A stretch of DNA of 64,000 nucleotides from Catenaria anguillulae PL171 (GCA_002102555.1 MCFL01000087.1:32542-96541); one strand, 5' to 3'. Positions 34,514 through 49,681 are shown, numbered from the stretch's first letter. Notes: generated from the letters alone by a model not told the origin. A program made the numbers and translations.

Positions 34514-37500
34514 TCATCGATACTTTTTCGACCCAGGCACCGACTTGCCACCTGGTCCCACCGCCTTGCTCGCACCACCACCCCCATTAAACAGCCGCTT
34601 CTCCAATGGCGCTAGCGTTGCCAAGGCCTCCCGTTGCATCTGCATCTTTGCCATGACCGCGGGGACCTCCCGCGCGGCTGGATCCACTGCAGGCTGCGAC
34701 GGTGCCATGGGCATGGGCGCGCGGTTCTTGGATCGGAAGCCAGCTGGCTTGAGCTTGTCGCTTGTTGCTGCGGCTGCTGCGCCGCCACCTGATTTCGACG
34801 CTGATCCCGGAGGTAGAAGGGCAGTCGGAAGCGCGGCCGGCCGCGTCAAGTGGTGCACAATGGACGCATACTGCAACAGTGGTTCCTGTGGCCGGACAGC
34901 CGGGAACGAATAATGTGGATCGCTTGGCGTCACGGCCTCGACCTTGACAACTGGTAGCAGCACACTCCACAGACCCTCGTCTGACTTGAACTTGGGTCGC
35001 TCAATCACCTCGATTTGTAGCTTTTCCTCAACCGACGAGTCGGATTTGGCAAACGATTGCAGGCCGCGAACGTCACGAGCGGCAGACACGGTGATGGAAG
35101 CATTGAACGAAAAGAGCACGGGCCGCATGAGGTTGGGCGTAAAGAAGACGAGAGACCGGGTATCGGTACCCTCGCGCATGCCAGTGGCCGTGAGGCTGAA
35201 CTTGCCAATGGCCCCGGGCTCGATGGTTTGTGAGATGGGTTTGCATCCAAACGATGCGACATTGGCCTACACACACACAGTCGTGCCGAGGTGAGTTCAA
35301 AGCGGCCGTGGAGAACCCTGTCTGCTTATGGCAATGCAATCAGACTGAACCTTTCCCACCAACTCTCTTCCCGCCTTGGCAGCCACGGCCCCAACCTCGT
35401 CCTCTGCCAACGCCAGCACAGCCACCACCTCGCCCGTGTTCTCAAACTCGACCGCTAACGTGCTCATCTCCATGGCCTCGACCTTGGCAAACGCCAACTC
35501 CCTTGACCCGCCACGCGCAACCACCTGGAACTTACCCGTTCTCGCCCGTACGCCGATGCTTGTGACACGCGTGCCATCGCTTGTCGGACCAAGTGGTACG
35601 CTGACAATGACGCGCGCATCGGCGTCCGTCTTGCTTGTTCCGTCGCCTGGATGAAACTCGACAGGCACCTTGACCGACTCATTGGGCTTCAACGCAAGAG
35701 TGGCAGGCACATGGAACTGAGCCGCGATTTCCGCATCGTCGTCGGCCGCATCCACCTTGAGATGCACCTCGATGGGTAGCTCGGCTGTGTTCTTGAGCGT
35801 GAGCTCACGCAATTCGGGCATGCCAGCACCCACTTTTCCGAAATCAATCTGCATGGTATCCGCAACAATTGCTGGGACAATGCCACGACCGCGGATCGTC
35901 AAGTTGAATGCGCCCAGCGATGTGACCAGCGTCATGGGCACATCTGCCTGTGCGGCCCTGGTTGGCGCAAATGCAATCGGGATCTCGATCGTGCCGCGCC
36001 CCGGAGCAACCTGTTTGTCGCGCAAGGCAGCGGGGATGGAGATGCCTGCCGCGGCAAATGACTCGAGGTTGACCATGAGCTGATACTCGAGCGGGCGCCG
36101 CGACCAGTTTTGGAATGTGAGTGTGGTGCCCTTCGTCGAGTAGATGTACACAGGACCAAAGTCGATGGGGTCAAATGAGGGCGGTTCGAGAATGTCGACA
36201 AATGCGCCAGTGACGGGAATCGACAGAAACTGGCCGAGCGCTTCGCAGGCGAGCGTGAGCGTGCTGGAAATTGGGTAGTTGCTGGGAATGTCTTGTGGGC
36301 TGGCATACGTCTTTGGAAACATGGTCAACGTGAGTTCGGCAACGCCAAAGGCTGGGACAATAATGGATGCGGTGGATGGTTTCACGAGCTCGTGCGATGA
36401 GGCGACCGTGAACGGCATCGGGAATGAATTGGAGTTGCGCAAAACGAGCGGCGGGTCCGTGGTTTTGGAGGCATCGAACGCAGTGTTGCCAAACTCGACC
36501 TTGGGCTGCGAGCATTCAACAGACGCGATGGTAAACACGGCACGAACAGGGATCGTGTACACATCCGTCAAGGTTTCACTGCGGACAGTCACGAGGAACT
36601 GGATGCCCGTCTTGAGGAAATCAGCCACTTGCTCGATTGTGTCGGGACGAGCAGGGTAAAGAATGAGCTCGGTACCCAGCGACTGGCGGTCGTTGGGGCT
36701 GGCATCAGCCACCAGGTTACCCAGCAGTGTGATACTTGACGGAGACACAGCGAGCATGTGTGCGAGATCGGGTTGGTCTGGGCACTGAACAGAAAACTCC
36801 AATGGCACTGCAAACACGCAATCGTTTGCGACCGTGAATGGGAAGCGAACCAGCTCGTCACCGTGGAACACGCCGTTGAGGACGACATCCTTGGGCAGGC
36901 TGGGAGAATAGATCCGGTAGACGCATCCTTGACCGTGGACTCCCAGCTTGAGCTTCTCGGGGCCCTCCGGGTCAAGCACAATTTCCATTTCGCTGGTAAA
37001 CTCGAACGTGACACTTGTGTTGAACTGCACAGCGAGCGGAACAGTCTGACCAGGTTGAATTGTCCCCGCCGTCGGAGAGCCAGCGACAATGGTAAAGATG
37101 TCGTCATTGTTCCAACCCGAGGCAAGCGACCATTCGCACGATGCCGTCCCAGAATTGGATAGCTTGAACTCACGCACGGTTGGAGTCCCACAAGGCACGT
37201 ATCCAAAATCGAGCTGCTGAGTATCAAGCTCCACCTTGGGACGACCCGACTTGCCCTTGAGCAGGTACCGGTGCAGCGAATGAAACTCGGTTGACTGGTC
37301 GCCTTCGCGCACATACTCGACCCACAGAACCACCTCGTGCATTCGGCCAGGGTCTTCAGATGCCTCGTAAGCAGCACGCAGTGTGCCAGTTTCGCCCTTG
37401 GCCAACTTGAGCTCGGGAACAATGAGCTTCCAGCAATTCTCGGGAGCATCCGACCCGCCGCCACCCTTGCCTGTGTCGGCCTCACCACCCGCCTTTGATG

Positions 37501-40500
37501 CCGATGTGGCGCGCTTCTTCTTGCCCGCTCCGCCAGCCTTTTTCCCATCCTTACCTCCTTTCCCACCTCCACCAGCGCCTTTCCCTGCTTCAGGATCGGC
37601 TGCCCCAGCAGGTGCTGTGCCCTTGGGTGGCGCCACAATCTCCATTCGCACGCGCACCGTCACCGGCATGTTGTCAAAGTTGGTTGCTTGAAAAGTCCAA
37701 TCCGACTGCTTGCCCACGGCCAAAACGCCAATATCCACCTCGGCGTTGCGGTTATCGATGGCGACTGGATCGCTAAAGGCGTAAAAGTCGAACGGATACT
37801 CAAACACTTTTTCCTGCACCGACGTATCCGACTTGCACGTGGCAATCAACTTGATTCGACCTTGCGCCGTCCCCACAGTGCGCGGGCACACAGACAGCGA
37901 GAGGGTTTCCACGGCCTTTTGCGACAGCGTGATGGCTGAGCTGGACCCAAACAGCGACTTTGTGCCGGCCGTGACGGTAAACATGCTCATGTACTCTTCG
38001 GGCTCTATCATGGCGTAGAGCATGAACGAGAAATCACCCATGTTGGATACCACAACCTCGTTGGACGAGAGATCCTCGACCTTCATGTTCACAAATGCCA
38101 CCTCGCCGTCAATGTTGGCCACAAACTCGCCGGCGAAGCCGCTCAACTGGACAGTTTGGCGCTCATTGATAACGGTTTCCTCGAGCGCCATGTTGCAGGA
38201 CGCATTTGTCTTTTCTGCACACAAAAACACAACCTCGAGCTCGCGGGTTGACTTCGGATCCACAGCAATCGAGTCGCCAGGAAGCAGTGTCTTTTCGTCG
38301 AGCACCAACGTGAATGCCGAACTGGTTAGGCGAGGTAAAACGTTGGCGGGCCAATCACCAGCGTTGGTCAGCTGCAACGGAAGCGACTTGCTTGTGCCGA
38401 CAAAGATGTTTCCAAAGTTGAGTCTGCTGGGGAACAGCTTGAGCTCGGGTGCTGCGCCGGACCCAGTCAATTGTACCGTCATGGGGGATTGCGACAGCGG
38501 GAAGATGGTCCATTTGGCTGTGTACTCGTCAGCGGCCTTTGGCGAAAACACGACTGGAATCTCAATCTCGGCGCCAGGCACAAGGACGGGGTTGCGAATG
38601 TTCCAATCCAAATGAAAGACTGGCGACTCAAGAACCAGGTCGACTGTGTCACGGTACGAACCGACATTACGAATCTTGAAAGGTAAAGTGGCCGATGTGC
38701 CACGCAAAACGCGGCCAAACGCCAGCGGGCCTTCTTGGATTTCAATTTTGGGCACGCCCACCTTGGCCTTGACGCCAATCACAGCAGCGACTTGGCCGTG
38801 GCCGGAAATCTCCATCTCGGCATAGTAGTCGCCTTCATCCATAGCCTTGAATTCGAGAACCATTGGAATGCTGGAGCCAGGCTGGATCGTGTCAGAAGTT
38901 GGTGTCACGGCAAAGTAGGGTCGCATGTTGTTTGGGGAAAGTGACACACTGAATGTGAATGGTAAGTTGCCTAGGTTGGGCAGGTCAAACATGGTGAAAT
39001 CGTCCACGGCATCGCCTGACTTGAGCAAGCCTAAATCAAACACCTTGGCGACCTTGTGTGGTGCAGACCTTGATGACGTGGAGGTCGATGTCGACTGTAG
39101 CGCTGGCTGCGATCCGGCTGTTGTATCATCCGCACCAGTGGAATGTACCTCGCTCGCATACAAGACTTCTTCTATCTGGCGCGACGAGTTGAGGATCCCT
39201 TGAACCGCTTCTTCGAGCAAGTGAATGTGCTTGCTGCCCGTGACATGCGGAATGTGCATTTGCAGTAGTTCCATGGTTCGCTTGGCTTCTTCCACGAGAC
39301 GCTGGACCTCGGCAGGAGTGACAGGCTTGAGCACAGGCTCGGCCTTTTGGGTTCGCTTTGCCTTTCGCGACACGTCGCTACTCCCGCTGAGCTCATCTGT
39401 GGACGTCAGCCCATACGATGACGAAGCAAGTGCATCCTGGCTCACAAGACCTGCTCGCGGACCGACCATGCCGCTTCCCATGGACGCCGACTCGTTCAGA
39501 CCGCTTGCACGCGACTTGCTTCCCAGCGTCTTTTGCACTTGTGCTTGTACACGGCGAAGAATATCTTCGCTCTTGGCAAACAACTCGTCAACGGGCTTTT
39601 GGACATCGTGCAGGTTGAACAGTTTGCCCTCCAGCCACCGCATTTTCGCCGACGACTGGGTGCTTGGGCGGGACGCCGAGCTCATGGTCGTGACTGGACG
39701 CTCAGAAGTAGGGCTCTTGGGTGCATTCCCACCAGCACTTGGTGTGCCAATAGGGGGCAATGTCGACCCGGAATCATCCATGGTAAACTGAGTGCGAATC
39801 TTGGACGGTGCCTTTGGTGTACCTGGTCGAGCGCCGGCAGTGCCAGGAGGCGCAGGAGTCAGCATACGGCCACCAGGGCCAGTGACTGGGCGGGATGCGC
39901 CGCTCGAATCGCTGTTGGGACTGCCCATGATGGTCGACCGAGAGCGAGCTTGACGCAACTCGTCTTGCGCGCGCATGTCGGCCTCGAGCTCTTGCGCATC
40001 TTCCGACGACAAATTGATAGAAATTTCCTTGAGAACGCGGACGTGGTCTTGGAGCACAAGGGCTGCTTGAGGAATGAAGCGCTCAAGGACGGCGCGTTCA
40101 GCTTGCCTCCGGTCCTCGGCCGCCAGCTTGGCATCAGCGCTGACGTCACCTGTTCCGGGGCGGCTGGGGGTCGAGGTGCCAAAGAGTTTGGTCAGCTTGA
40201 CAATGGCTTGCCCGCCAACACACGAGAAGCCGCCATCGTAGCGTTCACCATCGGTGGTGCGGACAATCCATTCGCACGACGTGACGCGTGCAAACGTGGT
40301 CGGGTGAGCCGTGACTTGGATGTTGACTGTGGTGCCAGCGTCAATGTGGCCGTGAGTCGGAGAAACAGAAAAGATGCCAGCTTCCTCCTCGTGCCCAGGT
40401 GGCATGGAAACTTGAATGTCAAACTCGATTTGCTTGGTGCCTGTGTTGGTGAATGGAATCTCGATCGTGTGGTCGCGGTTGATTTCGACAATGCCAAAGT

Positions 40501-43500
40501 CAAAGAGCAGGCAGTCTCGGGGAATGTTGAGGTACGGTACACCGACAATACCATAAGCAAGGACGACCTTTGTTCCAGCCTCGGTGACAAACTCAATGTT
40601 TGCTTCCAAGGGGTCATAAGTGGTTGGCTGGAACGTGATGGTGACCGTGTCAACAGACTGAGACAACAAAGTGCCCTCGGATGGCCGGTACTGCAAGTAT
40701 GGATTTGGGAGCAACCGCCAATCGCATGGAGCGTTGCCGTCGTTGCGAATGTGCAACTCTTGAATGTTTTTGGTGTACGTGACGCCGAAATCCATCTCGA
40801 GCTCGTCAACGGCGAACATGGGATAGCCCACGTCAACATAAAGAAGAACGTCCGACGACTCTGGAGCTTCGTGTGGCGACCGGCGCCAGGTTACGCGCAT
40901 GAAGGAAGTGACGGAAGGAATTTGCTGTTTGCAAAGACACAACAGTTCAATGTCGAGCGAGCTGCCGGCGTCCAGAGTAACCTCAGTATCGAACGGGTCG
41001 CTGCTGTTGAAGAAGAATATGTCCGTGTCGAGCATTTGGCAGTTGATGACGGTCGCAAGCAATCCCTTGTTTCGCAGTGTGAACTTGGCCTTACCCTCTT
41101 GGTTCATGGAAACGGCTCCAAAGCTGATGCGGTTCGGGTAAGTTACCTCGGCGCTGGCGCCCGTGCCGCTGAAGCGAATGATAGAAACACCATGGCTGTG
41201 TTGCAGCAGGGCTTCACCGCGATACTGAGTCTGCGGCTTGCCTGGAAGGAAACGCACGGGTACCCAAACGGATTCACCAGGGCCCAAAACCCACGAACGG
41301 CCATCAAAACGGAAAGCAGATAAGGATGATCCGCCCATGGTAGACACGGCAATCGGGTGCGACCCGGACCCAGTGGACAAGAGAGTCGTGTTGCCCGAGG
41401 ACGCCAAGATGGTAAGGCTGTTGGAAGCCTGGGAATCGCTCAACGAACGCATACCGTTGGACGTGGCGAGCAGGAGAGACACGCTCTGGGTCTCGATACT
41501 CATGTTGCTGATGCGCAAGACTCGCGCATTGGTTCCATTCCGCCCATTGTCCAATTCGTCGCTGCCCGAATCAGATTCAGTCATTGGCGCAGATGCGAGG
41601 ACGCGATGCAAAGACGTTGACGACATGGAGACTGGGACGAGCCCAAAATCCATGAGGTGAGGCGAAAAGTCGAGAACACGGTAAATGTATCCGGTAACTG
41701 AGAAAGTGACCACCTTGGCAGTGGCAGCTTGCTGGTTGGAGATGACGGGAATGTAGTAGAATGACAAGTCGGTCGTTTGCCGGGTTTGATGCACAGTTGA
41801 GAACCCAATACGGAGCGAATAGCTGTGCATTGGCTCCAGAATCAAGTCGCTCTCATATCCGACAACATCCACGAGCGATACACCCGTGTTGGTTGCAACT
41901 GGTAATCGAAGTTTGCGCTGCGCCGTCAGGTTAGCCAACGCTGCTGGGTTGGAAGGCGAGATTCGGCCTTGAGCGGATCCACCGCCACCACGTCCACCAT
42001 TGTCAAGGAGCGGCTGCCCATCGCCTGAAGCTGCATTCATGAGTACCGTCTTGAGCTTGTGCCGCAAGAAATGCCCAATAAGCGCAAGTGCCTTGATCTT
42101 GCTCTTGAGAATCGACCACCCATCCTTGCGAACGCTCACAGTCGATGAGCGCACCATGAGCTGCTTGCCGGTCAGTTCCACGGCCAAGATCTCGGGACGC
42201 GATGCAACCACATTTTCCAACCTCAGGGGAAGCGTTCCACGATTGGTCAAGTAAATGGTCATCCACGCAATGCATGTCGACGACACGGACCCGAAATCGA
42301 GCACATTGTGATGGTTGTTGGATGCAAGCTCCACAAACCCAGACTTGCCCAAGACGCGCAATGTGGCGACCTTGTGGTTGATAAAGCAAGCAATGCGGTT
42401 GACGGAATCCTTGGAACTCTCGGTTGGCGAGTAAATCAGCTGGACACCCTGGCGGCCACCGGTGGACATGACAAATGAGGTTGGAGACACGTCAAATGGC
42501 GCACGCGGAATAAAGGCCACATGCACATCGCAGTTACCCACATTCTCCAAGTCAAAGAAGTGCATTTGCTCGCTGCCCACCACGCAGCTACCAAAGTCGT
42601 ACGTCTCGGGCAACCCGAGGACTTGCGTCAAGACCACATGCACCCGCAACAGGATGACGCAAACGACCGTAGGCGGTGCCATGACGTGCTCCTTGGCCAT
42701 GAGCTCGCAGGTTGCATCAAACACGCCCTGAACAGTCGGGCTCACATCAAACTTGATCAAGTCGCACTCCATGGGCTTCAAGTCGCCGGCGCTGACGAGC
42801 ACCTCGAACGGACAATGGCGGTTGCGATTGGTGATGAGGCGGCAAGTCCACATGACATTGGTATCACGGGTATTGGCCAAAGCGAGCGAACGAATGCACC
42901 ACTCTTGCGTGCGCGGTGTGCCTGACTCAATGGTACCGAAATCCACCACCACTTCGCGTGTCGCCATGGACGGCAACGGACACACCGTGAGCAGTGGACA
43001 AGCAATGAGAGGGATAGATACGCCTCTGGCCCCATCGGGATATGCCACGACAAACCCGTGATTTTCAATCAAAAAGTCGGATCTGAATGCGACCTGCATG
43101 TGAAGCGATTCGTTGGCGTTGACACGAACCACATTGCTGGTTTGTTTGACCAAGGTAAACCCAGGAGAGACAACCAAATTGAACTGGAGGGCCGCTGGGG
43201 CAACGTTTTGCAAGTTGACGACTTGAGACGACGTCATCTTTTTCACAGACATGCGCAGTTTCGGCGCAAGCGAATCGGGCAGCACTTCGCGATTCTCTGT
43301 GTTGATGACCGGCGGCGGAGTCGTGACGGGGGGGAACGGCGCAAGCTGAGCCGATTGTTGGAGCCAGTATGCGATTGATTCAAAATCTTGCTTGACGAGC
43401 CCCGTCCACAAGGGCATGGCCAAGACGACGACGGGCGTGGTGAACAGACTGCTGCTGACGTAGAGCTGGACTGAAGCGATTTCCAAGTTGTTGCTCACGC

Positions 43501-46500
43501 TAAAACACTCGAGTGTGAATGTGGTCACTGACAGCGGCCGCATTTTGATGCCGGTGGCCACGGTTTGCTGAGACTCGCTCGATGTCTTGATTGGAATCGG
43601 GTTGGGAAACGGGATTCGCGCAGATGGCCGCATATCCACACCGGCGACTCGGAACCGATCGCATGTACTGGTTACCTCAATGTCGGCCTGTACCTCGACG
43701 TTGCACTGATTGATGATGGGAAGCGTAATCGAGGCTGTCTGACCCGGTTCAACAGGTGCCATCCACGCAGACGGCAAGCACGCCAACACAAGCGGGCACC
43801 CAACAAATGCGCGCACCAAACACGGAATCGATGCGAACCCAGGACATGTTAAAGTAATCATGGCACAGAAATTGCCCAACGCCTTTGGCCGAATCGACAC
43901 GCGGACCGCATTTGCCTTGTGCGGCGTGACACGCACCAGGGTATCGAGCTCCAGCTCGGCCGACGTGGTGTGGAGTGAACATGTCAAAGTCTCGGTCGAC
44001 ACATTGAACAAGGTCAAGCACAAGCTACCCGTCGGCACGGCTCGCCCACCCGGAGATGGCTTTGCCACATCAATGAGCCCAAAGTCGATACACACTTGAT
44101 TGCTGCGCCGACCCACAGGATCCATGGCAAACAAGAGCGACGAAAACAATCGGTGCTCGTCGGGTGAATGCATGTGCTTTTCGGCCACCGACAGGACCGA
44201 CTCGCCATTGGATAAGAGCTTGAATACCCGCGACACAAATGTGGACCGCTCGCGCGCGAGCACGTCGGGCCCGAGCGCAGAATCCTGCTGCGACTCGGTA
44301 TGCAAAGCCAGGGGTACTCCACACACGCCCGCCACATGGACGGTAATCATTTCCCCGCCAGGCGCCTCGACTTGAATCGTCGATTCGTACGCACCCACGA
44401 CTTGCGGTTCAAACTTGACGGTCACAGCCTTGCTCTCCTTACCCTGCAACTTGACCACGTCGTCCGCCATACTGAACCCATTGGTCGGCTTTTTGATGCC
44501 TAACTGAATCAACTGCGACGTGACATTGTCGCACGTAATGGCAAACGTGGTCGCCTGATTCGGCATGACCCAGCCACAGTGCACCTGCAATGGGTACACG
44601 CGCACGAACGACTTGCGCGACGCCGTCAGCTTGCAAGTGACGAGCCGCCGGCCCGTCTCGTCAATAAGAGCCAATGTTCCTTCGACCGACTGGAATCGGA
44701 TGCGTGAGCTGTGGCAGCTCACCTTGACTTGCACCATTCCCTCGCCCTGAAGCCGCACATGGAATGTGTCGATGGCAAAGATGTCCATGGGCTCGACCGT
44801 CAAAAAGTAGTCACGCTCGGAGTGATCACCGCGCAGCGCGCGAAACTTGAGAATACATGGCCGGGTGACGGTGCCAGAGACGGACTGAAAGTGCAAGCTA
44901 CTGGGCTCGAGAACAGTCTTGATACCAGGGGGATGCAAGTAGGCCAAGTCCTCCAGCTCGCGAATAAACTGAATCCCCCTTGGTTCCGTGAATCGGTGCG
45001 TTGGGTCTGGGTACCAAAGGGGAATTTCGGCGCCCGGATCAGAACCGTCAACCATCCACGACGGCGTCTGCTGTGTGCGAATCAAATTGAGCACCGTGGT
45101 CCACGACAAGTGCGCGTCGGGCGAATACGTGCTGGTTTCGAGCAACTCACCTCGTTCGAGCAAGATGGTCGACAAATCGTAGTACGGGATCCCGTACGCC
45201 GTGTAGCCCGTGGGCGAGGGCACCTTGCAACCTTTCGGCACGAAAAATGGGCGGCCGTTGTAGTCAAACCCAGCAAGGCCGTGTTGAAACTGGGCAGTCG
45301 AATCCCAGCCCGCGGGCGCTGCTGAGCCGGCATGGAAGTAGACACGGCCATCCCCAAGGCATCCTGCGGGGATCGGGCGAAGCACGGGCGGCATGCCATA
45401 GTATGGGTCGCCCGATTTTGTGTATCCGAGCGGCATGGGCGACATGTTGGCCGGCGGCGCCAAGTAGGGAGAACCGTCCGCCGTGTACCCGCATGCAATG
45501 ACGGTGGGCGACATGAGACTCGAGTTGACATTCCGAAGCACCTAAGTCAAGGCAAAACGTCAGAAACTACACTATCAGACGGCAGTGCTATGGTTTCGAA
45601 ACATACCTCGACGGGCGGCGTATGATCTTCTTCAACCTGCAGCTGCACTGTAATCCACCTCACTTCCTCGTCCTCCCCGTCTGTCCCGGCATCCAATCCA
45701 TCCGCATAACTGCCCCCAATCGCCTCCTTGGACCCTTGCTCGGCCGCAGCCAACCCGGGCGTGCTTCCCCGTGACCCGCTCAACGACTCCCTCGACGACG
45801 ACCCGATCGATACCCTCCTGCTGCCCTTTTTGCCCGCCCCACCACCGCCGCGCCGCTTGGGCCGAATGTGCAAGTTGAATCGCGCGCCTGGGCTCAGGTA
45901 CCCGCCATTGTTCACGGCCACGGGCTCAAAGTATTTGTTGATGGACACAATCCTTGCCGTAATCCGCCTGGCGCGCATGGGCTCCACAATGTCCAGCACC
46001 ACAGGCGCATTGAGCAAAAACTCTGTGGTGGGCGGCTCATTAACCAGCGCGCCCGGCGCAACGGGAAACACTGCGGGCACCTTTTCAAACGTGTATCCTT
46101 GGTCATCGATCCTGGCCATGGACCCGAGTGACACATTGGCGGCCGATCCACCATGTCCGCTAGCTCCTGACAGCAAATTGCCGCCCCCGGTACCGCCGCC
46201 GCTTGATGATGAACTGCGCTCAAGTACCGCCTCTGCCATTTCATCCTGATCCTCGCGCACATTTAGCGCAATGCGGCTCACGCTCACACCCATGCTCGGC
46301 CGACGGATCTGCAAGCTGGTGTCGGCAAGAACATTAGGCTGCACGGTCGCCATGGTCGCCCCGTCGGGCCCCAAACTCGCCACATCCACATTGCACGGCC
46401 GCGTGACAAATCCAAACGGCACTTTGCGTGGCGGCGGCAGCTCGGTTGTCACCACGCCAATCCTCAACGCTCGGCCCGTGTCTGCGGGTGCTCGCGGTGG

Positions 46501-49340
46501 AAGCAGCGACTTGCCTGCGGGAATCTCGGTCACGGTCAATGGCGGCACGGGCGCGGGCGAGTACGAGTAACCTGCAGGCAACCCGGGCAACCTGCCGTGC
46601 CGTTCCTTGACCTCGTACGGCGATCCCGGGTTGGCCGCAAGCTTGGCGGCCCAGCTTGGGTCCATGAACACGGGCGGCACCGTGGTCGCATTGTGCGGCA
46701 CTCCGGGCAGTTGTGGCAACGGCCGCGTAATGTATACAATCGTGTCCGGATGCAGCGCAAACTTGGCGTTGCCGGGTACATCGGGTAGGTACACGGCCAC
46801 ACCGGACGTGAGCGGCATGTTGCACGCCGGCACTGTTGGGTGTTTGCCAGATCCTGGCGTTGCGACAGTAGGTGTTCGTTTTGTGCCGCCACCCGCAATG
46901 GCCGCCGCAGCCGTGGCGGCGGCAGTCGGCTTGACAATTTCCTCGGGCGTCGCAAACCAACCTCTGGGCGCGCCGGGCACTCGCTGCAATCTGCTCGTCA
47001 TGCCCGGCATTTGCAAGAGCTGCCACAGAACCCTGGTCCGTGTGACTGCGCGGGACGACTCGTCGTTGAGCTTGGCATGCAGCATGTTGCGATCTGCGCG
47101 GAGCGTTGCGTCGTCGGACGGAATCACTTTGAGCCCATCGATAAGCACAGTGTATGCTTGTGCATAGGCTGCGTCGCGGGTAATGGGCAGCCACAGGGCC
47201 GTGAATTGAACGGCGAGCCGGCGCAGGGCAAGGACGTGTGTGTCCGACAGGGGTGGTGACTTGAATGCTCGTGTGGAGGCGGATTTGGTTGTTGTGTTCG
47301 ATGAAGAAGACATGAGCGGTTGGATGTGTGACTTGAACATGGCGCCCATGAAGGTGCGATTTGTTTCGTTGGGTTGAATCTGCATGATGCCCGCCACAAT
47401 ATCTTTTGCTCAGTTGACAAGCGGAGACATTACGCGACGCCAAATGGGAACGTACCGAAGTCAGAATGCGCATGACAATCTCAATCACACCCACATACTC
47501 TTCCCAGCCACCGTACATGGGAAACACGTACTCGAGCTCGACCCACACGAGATACAAAATGGCTGATTTGACCCACACGGGTTCCAGCTCGCCATGCAAG
47601 TATTTGCCGAGTGCCGAAAACAAAAACACTTTGGCAACGAGCGCTTCTCTCTGCGCGCTGGTCAACCTTGGAGGCTGCGATGCTTGCGCCTGCGCGTCCT
47701 TGCCGCCCTTGCCCGTCGCAACAGGCGCCGACGTCGCCCCGGGAACGGGAAACTCATCCACTTGCCGCCGATCGACCACTTGAATGGCATGCACCGCAGT
47801 CACCAACTCGAAAAATACTCTGGCTGATGGAGTCACGGCTTCGCCTTTGCCCTTGCCGTCACCTGCACCACCTCCAAACACAATGGGTTCGTCCTCGCCC
47901 ATTTTCAAGTACAGCCCAAACACCTCGCCCAGCACATGCACGGCATGCATGCGGTTCAACAGCACCTCGTCGCCGACCATGACCTCGAGCAGGGCAGACG
48001 CGAGCACGTCGCGCGTGTCTGGGTCGGTGCACGTGCGCGAAATGGCGGGCCCAACGGCCGCAAGTGTAGCAAGCGCAAGTCGCCGATGGACGGGATCGGC
48101 GGTGCGCAGGGCAAGCACAAGCAGGCGCCAGGCCGTGAGAAGGTGTGGCGTCGTGGACGCGTACAAGTCGGCCGAGCCCGAGCCCGACCGGTGCGTGGAT
48201 GGTGACGACTGATGGTGGTGCCCATGCGTGCCCGCGTGCGCCACGGCAGCGGCAACGTGTGGCTGGAGGCCCGAGACGATGGCCGCGAGTATCGGCGCAA
48301 GCTCGAATGTGGGCAGTTTGTCGAGCGACATGCCGTGCAGCAGGTCCGAGGCGGATGATGACACGCCGCCGAGTGAAAGGTCAAGTTCCAAGGGTTCGGA
48401 CCCAACTGCGGAATCAGCATCGTCGTCTTCCTCTCTGTATTTTTCACCAGAAGAAGTCGGGGACGCGGTAGAGGCGACGCGGTCGAGCTCGAGCCAAGAG
48501 ACCATGTCAAGTGGAGCAGGCACCCCTCCAGACGTGGCATACGTATCAGCTGAAGTGGATTGCGACTGGCGACGGAACTGCTGGTTGCGGAGCTGCGACC
48601 AAATCCTGGACATGAGGGCCGTGAAGTCGTTGCCCGTGGATGCCGCAGCACCAGTCATGAATGTGGAGAAGAATTTGCGCGACTGTCGGAATGCTTCAGT
48701 GAGATGATGCTAACGGTCATAGCAGGGAAGGGAGAGGAAGGCGTACGACAAAGGTGCGTATCAACTCCCACAAAACTCTGGCCCTTCCCCTCCTGGTGCC
48801 ATTTACTCCACTCTCGTCCTCTCCACTCGGAGCCGACGACGGCATGCTTGCTCCAATTGGCGGCAACGCGTTGATCGACCCACCACTGCCACCGTTCCCA
48901 CCGCCACTGAGCGCATTATCCAAGCCGCGAATGTTTGCCATGCTGCCCGGCTGCGACACGAGATTGGCCACGGAGTTTCGGCGCGACGCGGCGCGCGTGA
49001 GTGCGGGTACAATGGGTAACGCGGTGAGCGACCCGCCGCCTTGTGCGGCAGACATGCGCAACGTTGGGCCGAGCAGCGACGAGGCTGGGATGCCCGAGTC
49101 TTGTGCTAGGCGCTCTTGAGGCGGAGAGACCGTCGTGGAAATGGCAGCATTGGCGAGTGAGGCACGCGCGGCGCGGTCACGTGGTTGTGCAACGGGGTCG
49201 GAGGAGGCGTTGGGCGAAGATTCGCTGGGCGAGGTGCCGCCGAGGACTGGTGGGACCGACCTCCCCATTGAGAGCGACGGCCGTTTGACGCTGCTGGCTG
49301 GACCGCCCGCAGGATTTGGATTTGGATTCGGAACGGGCAT
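34514..49340 (-). CDS. Giant ASH/MSP-repeat axonemal protein (HYDIN superfamily)
   Basis: Five exons (49340-48747, 48682-47456, 47379-45607, 45541-35351, 35266-34514) join in frame with all introns in phase 0, giving about 4,845 residues. Exon 4 alone encodes about 3,397. Residues about 370-600 are helical and HEAT-like. Then come short repeated motifs of the type GYTxxGxPYY, and from about residue 1,400 many beta-sandwich ASH/MSP modules with typical openings such as LDFGSV, YDFGSCVVGS, LNFGNIFVGTSKSLPLQLTN and LDFGYVPCGTPTVREFKLSN. A disordered Ser/Pro/Thr linker lies near 39.4-40.0 kb and a Gly/Lys-rich linker near 37.45-37.6 kb. Size and module type match central-apparatus proteins of motile cilia (HYDIN, CFAP47, DLEC1 class); I cannot say which orthologue. 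Expected in the zoospore flagellum. Confidence 0.88.
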
Positions 49341-49681
49341 TTTCGGACGATTCCAATGTCAGATATTGCATTGCTTTGGGTTACCGTGCCATGATGGTCT
49401 CTTTGCTGTGGTGAGAGCGTTGGGTCGAAACACCATGATCAGGATGATCAAGTGTGATGATGATATGTAATTCTTTTCAAGGGATGTGGACGCCGATCAG
49501 TCGCCGATCACGTTTCTCACTCAGGCCCTCAAACCGCATTCCCACACTGCAGCTCAACGCCACACAACTGCACCCCACGACGCAGCTTCATGACGTCCAA
49601 AGCCGATATACCTCACCCAAGACCTCTCCAGTTTGGCAGCCCCCGCTTGCTCCACAACGTGAGAACCATGCCTTGTAGGAA

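Noticed and set aside
39533-41323. 596-codon plus frame antisense to the giant ASH gene
   Set aside because: It is the mirror of a strongly coding exon with clear ASH modules; long antisense frames are expected in GC-rich codons.
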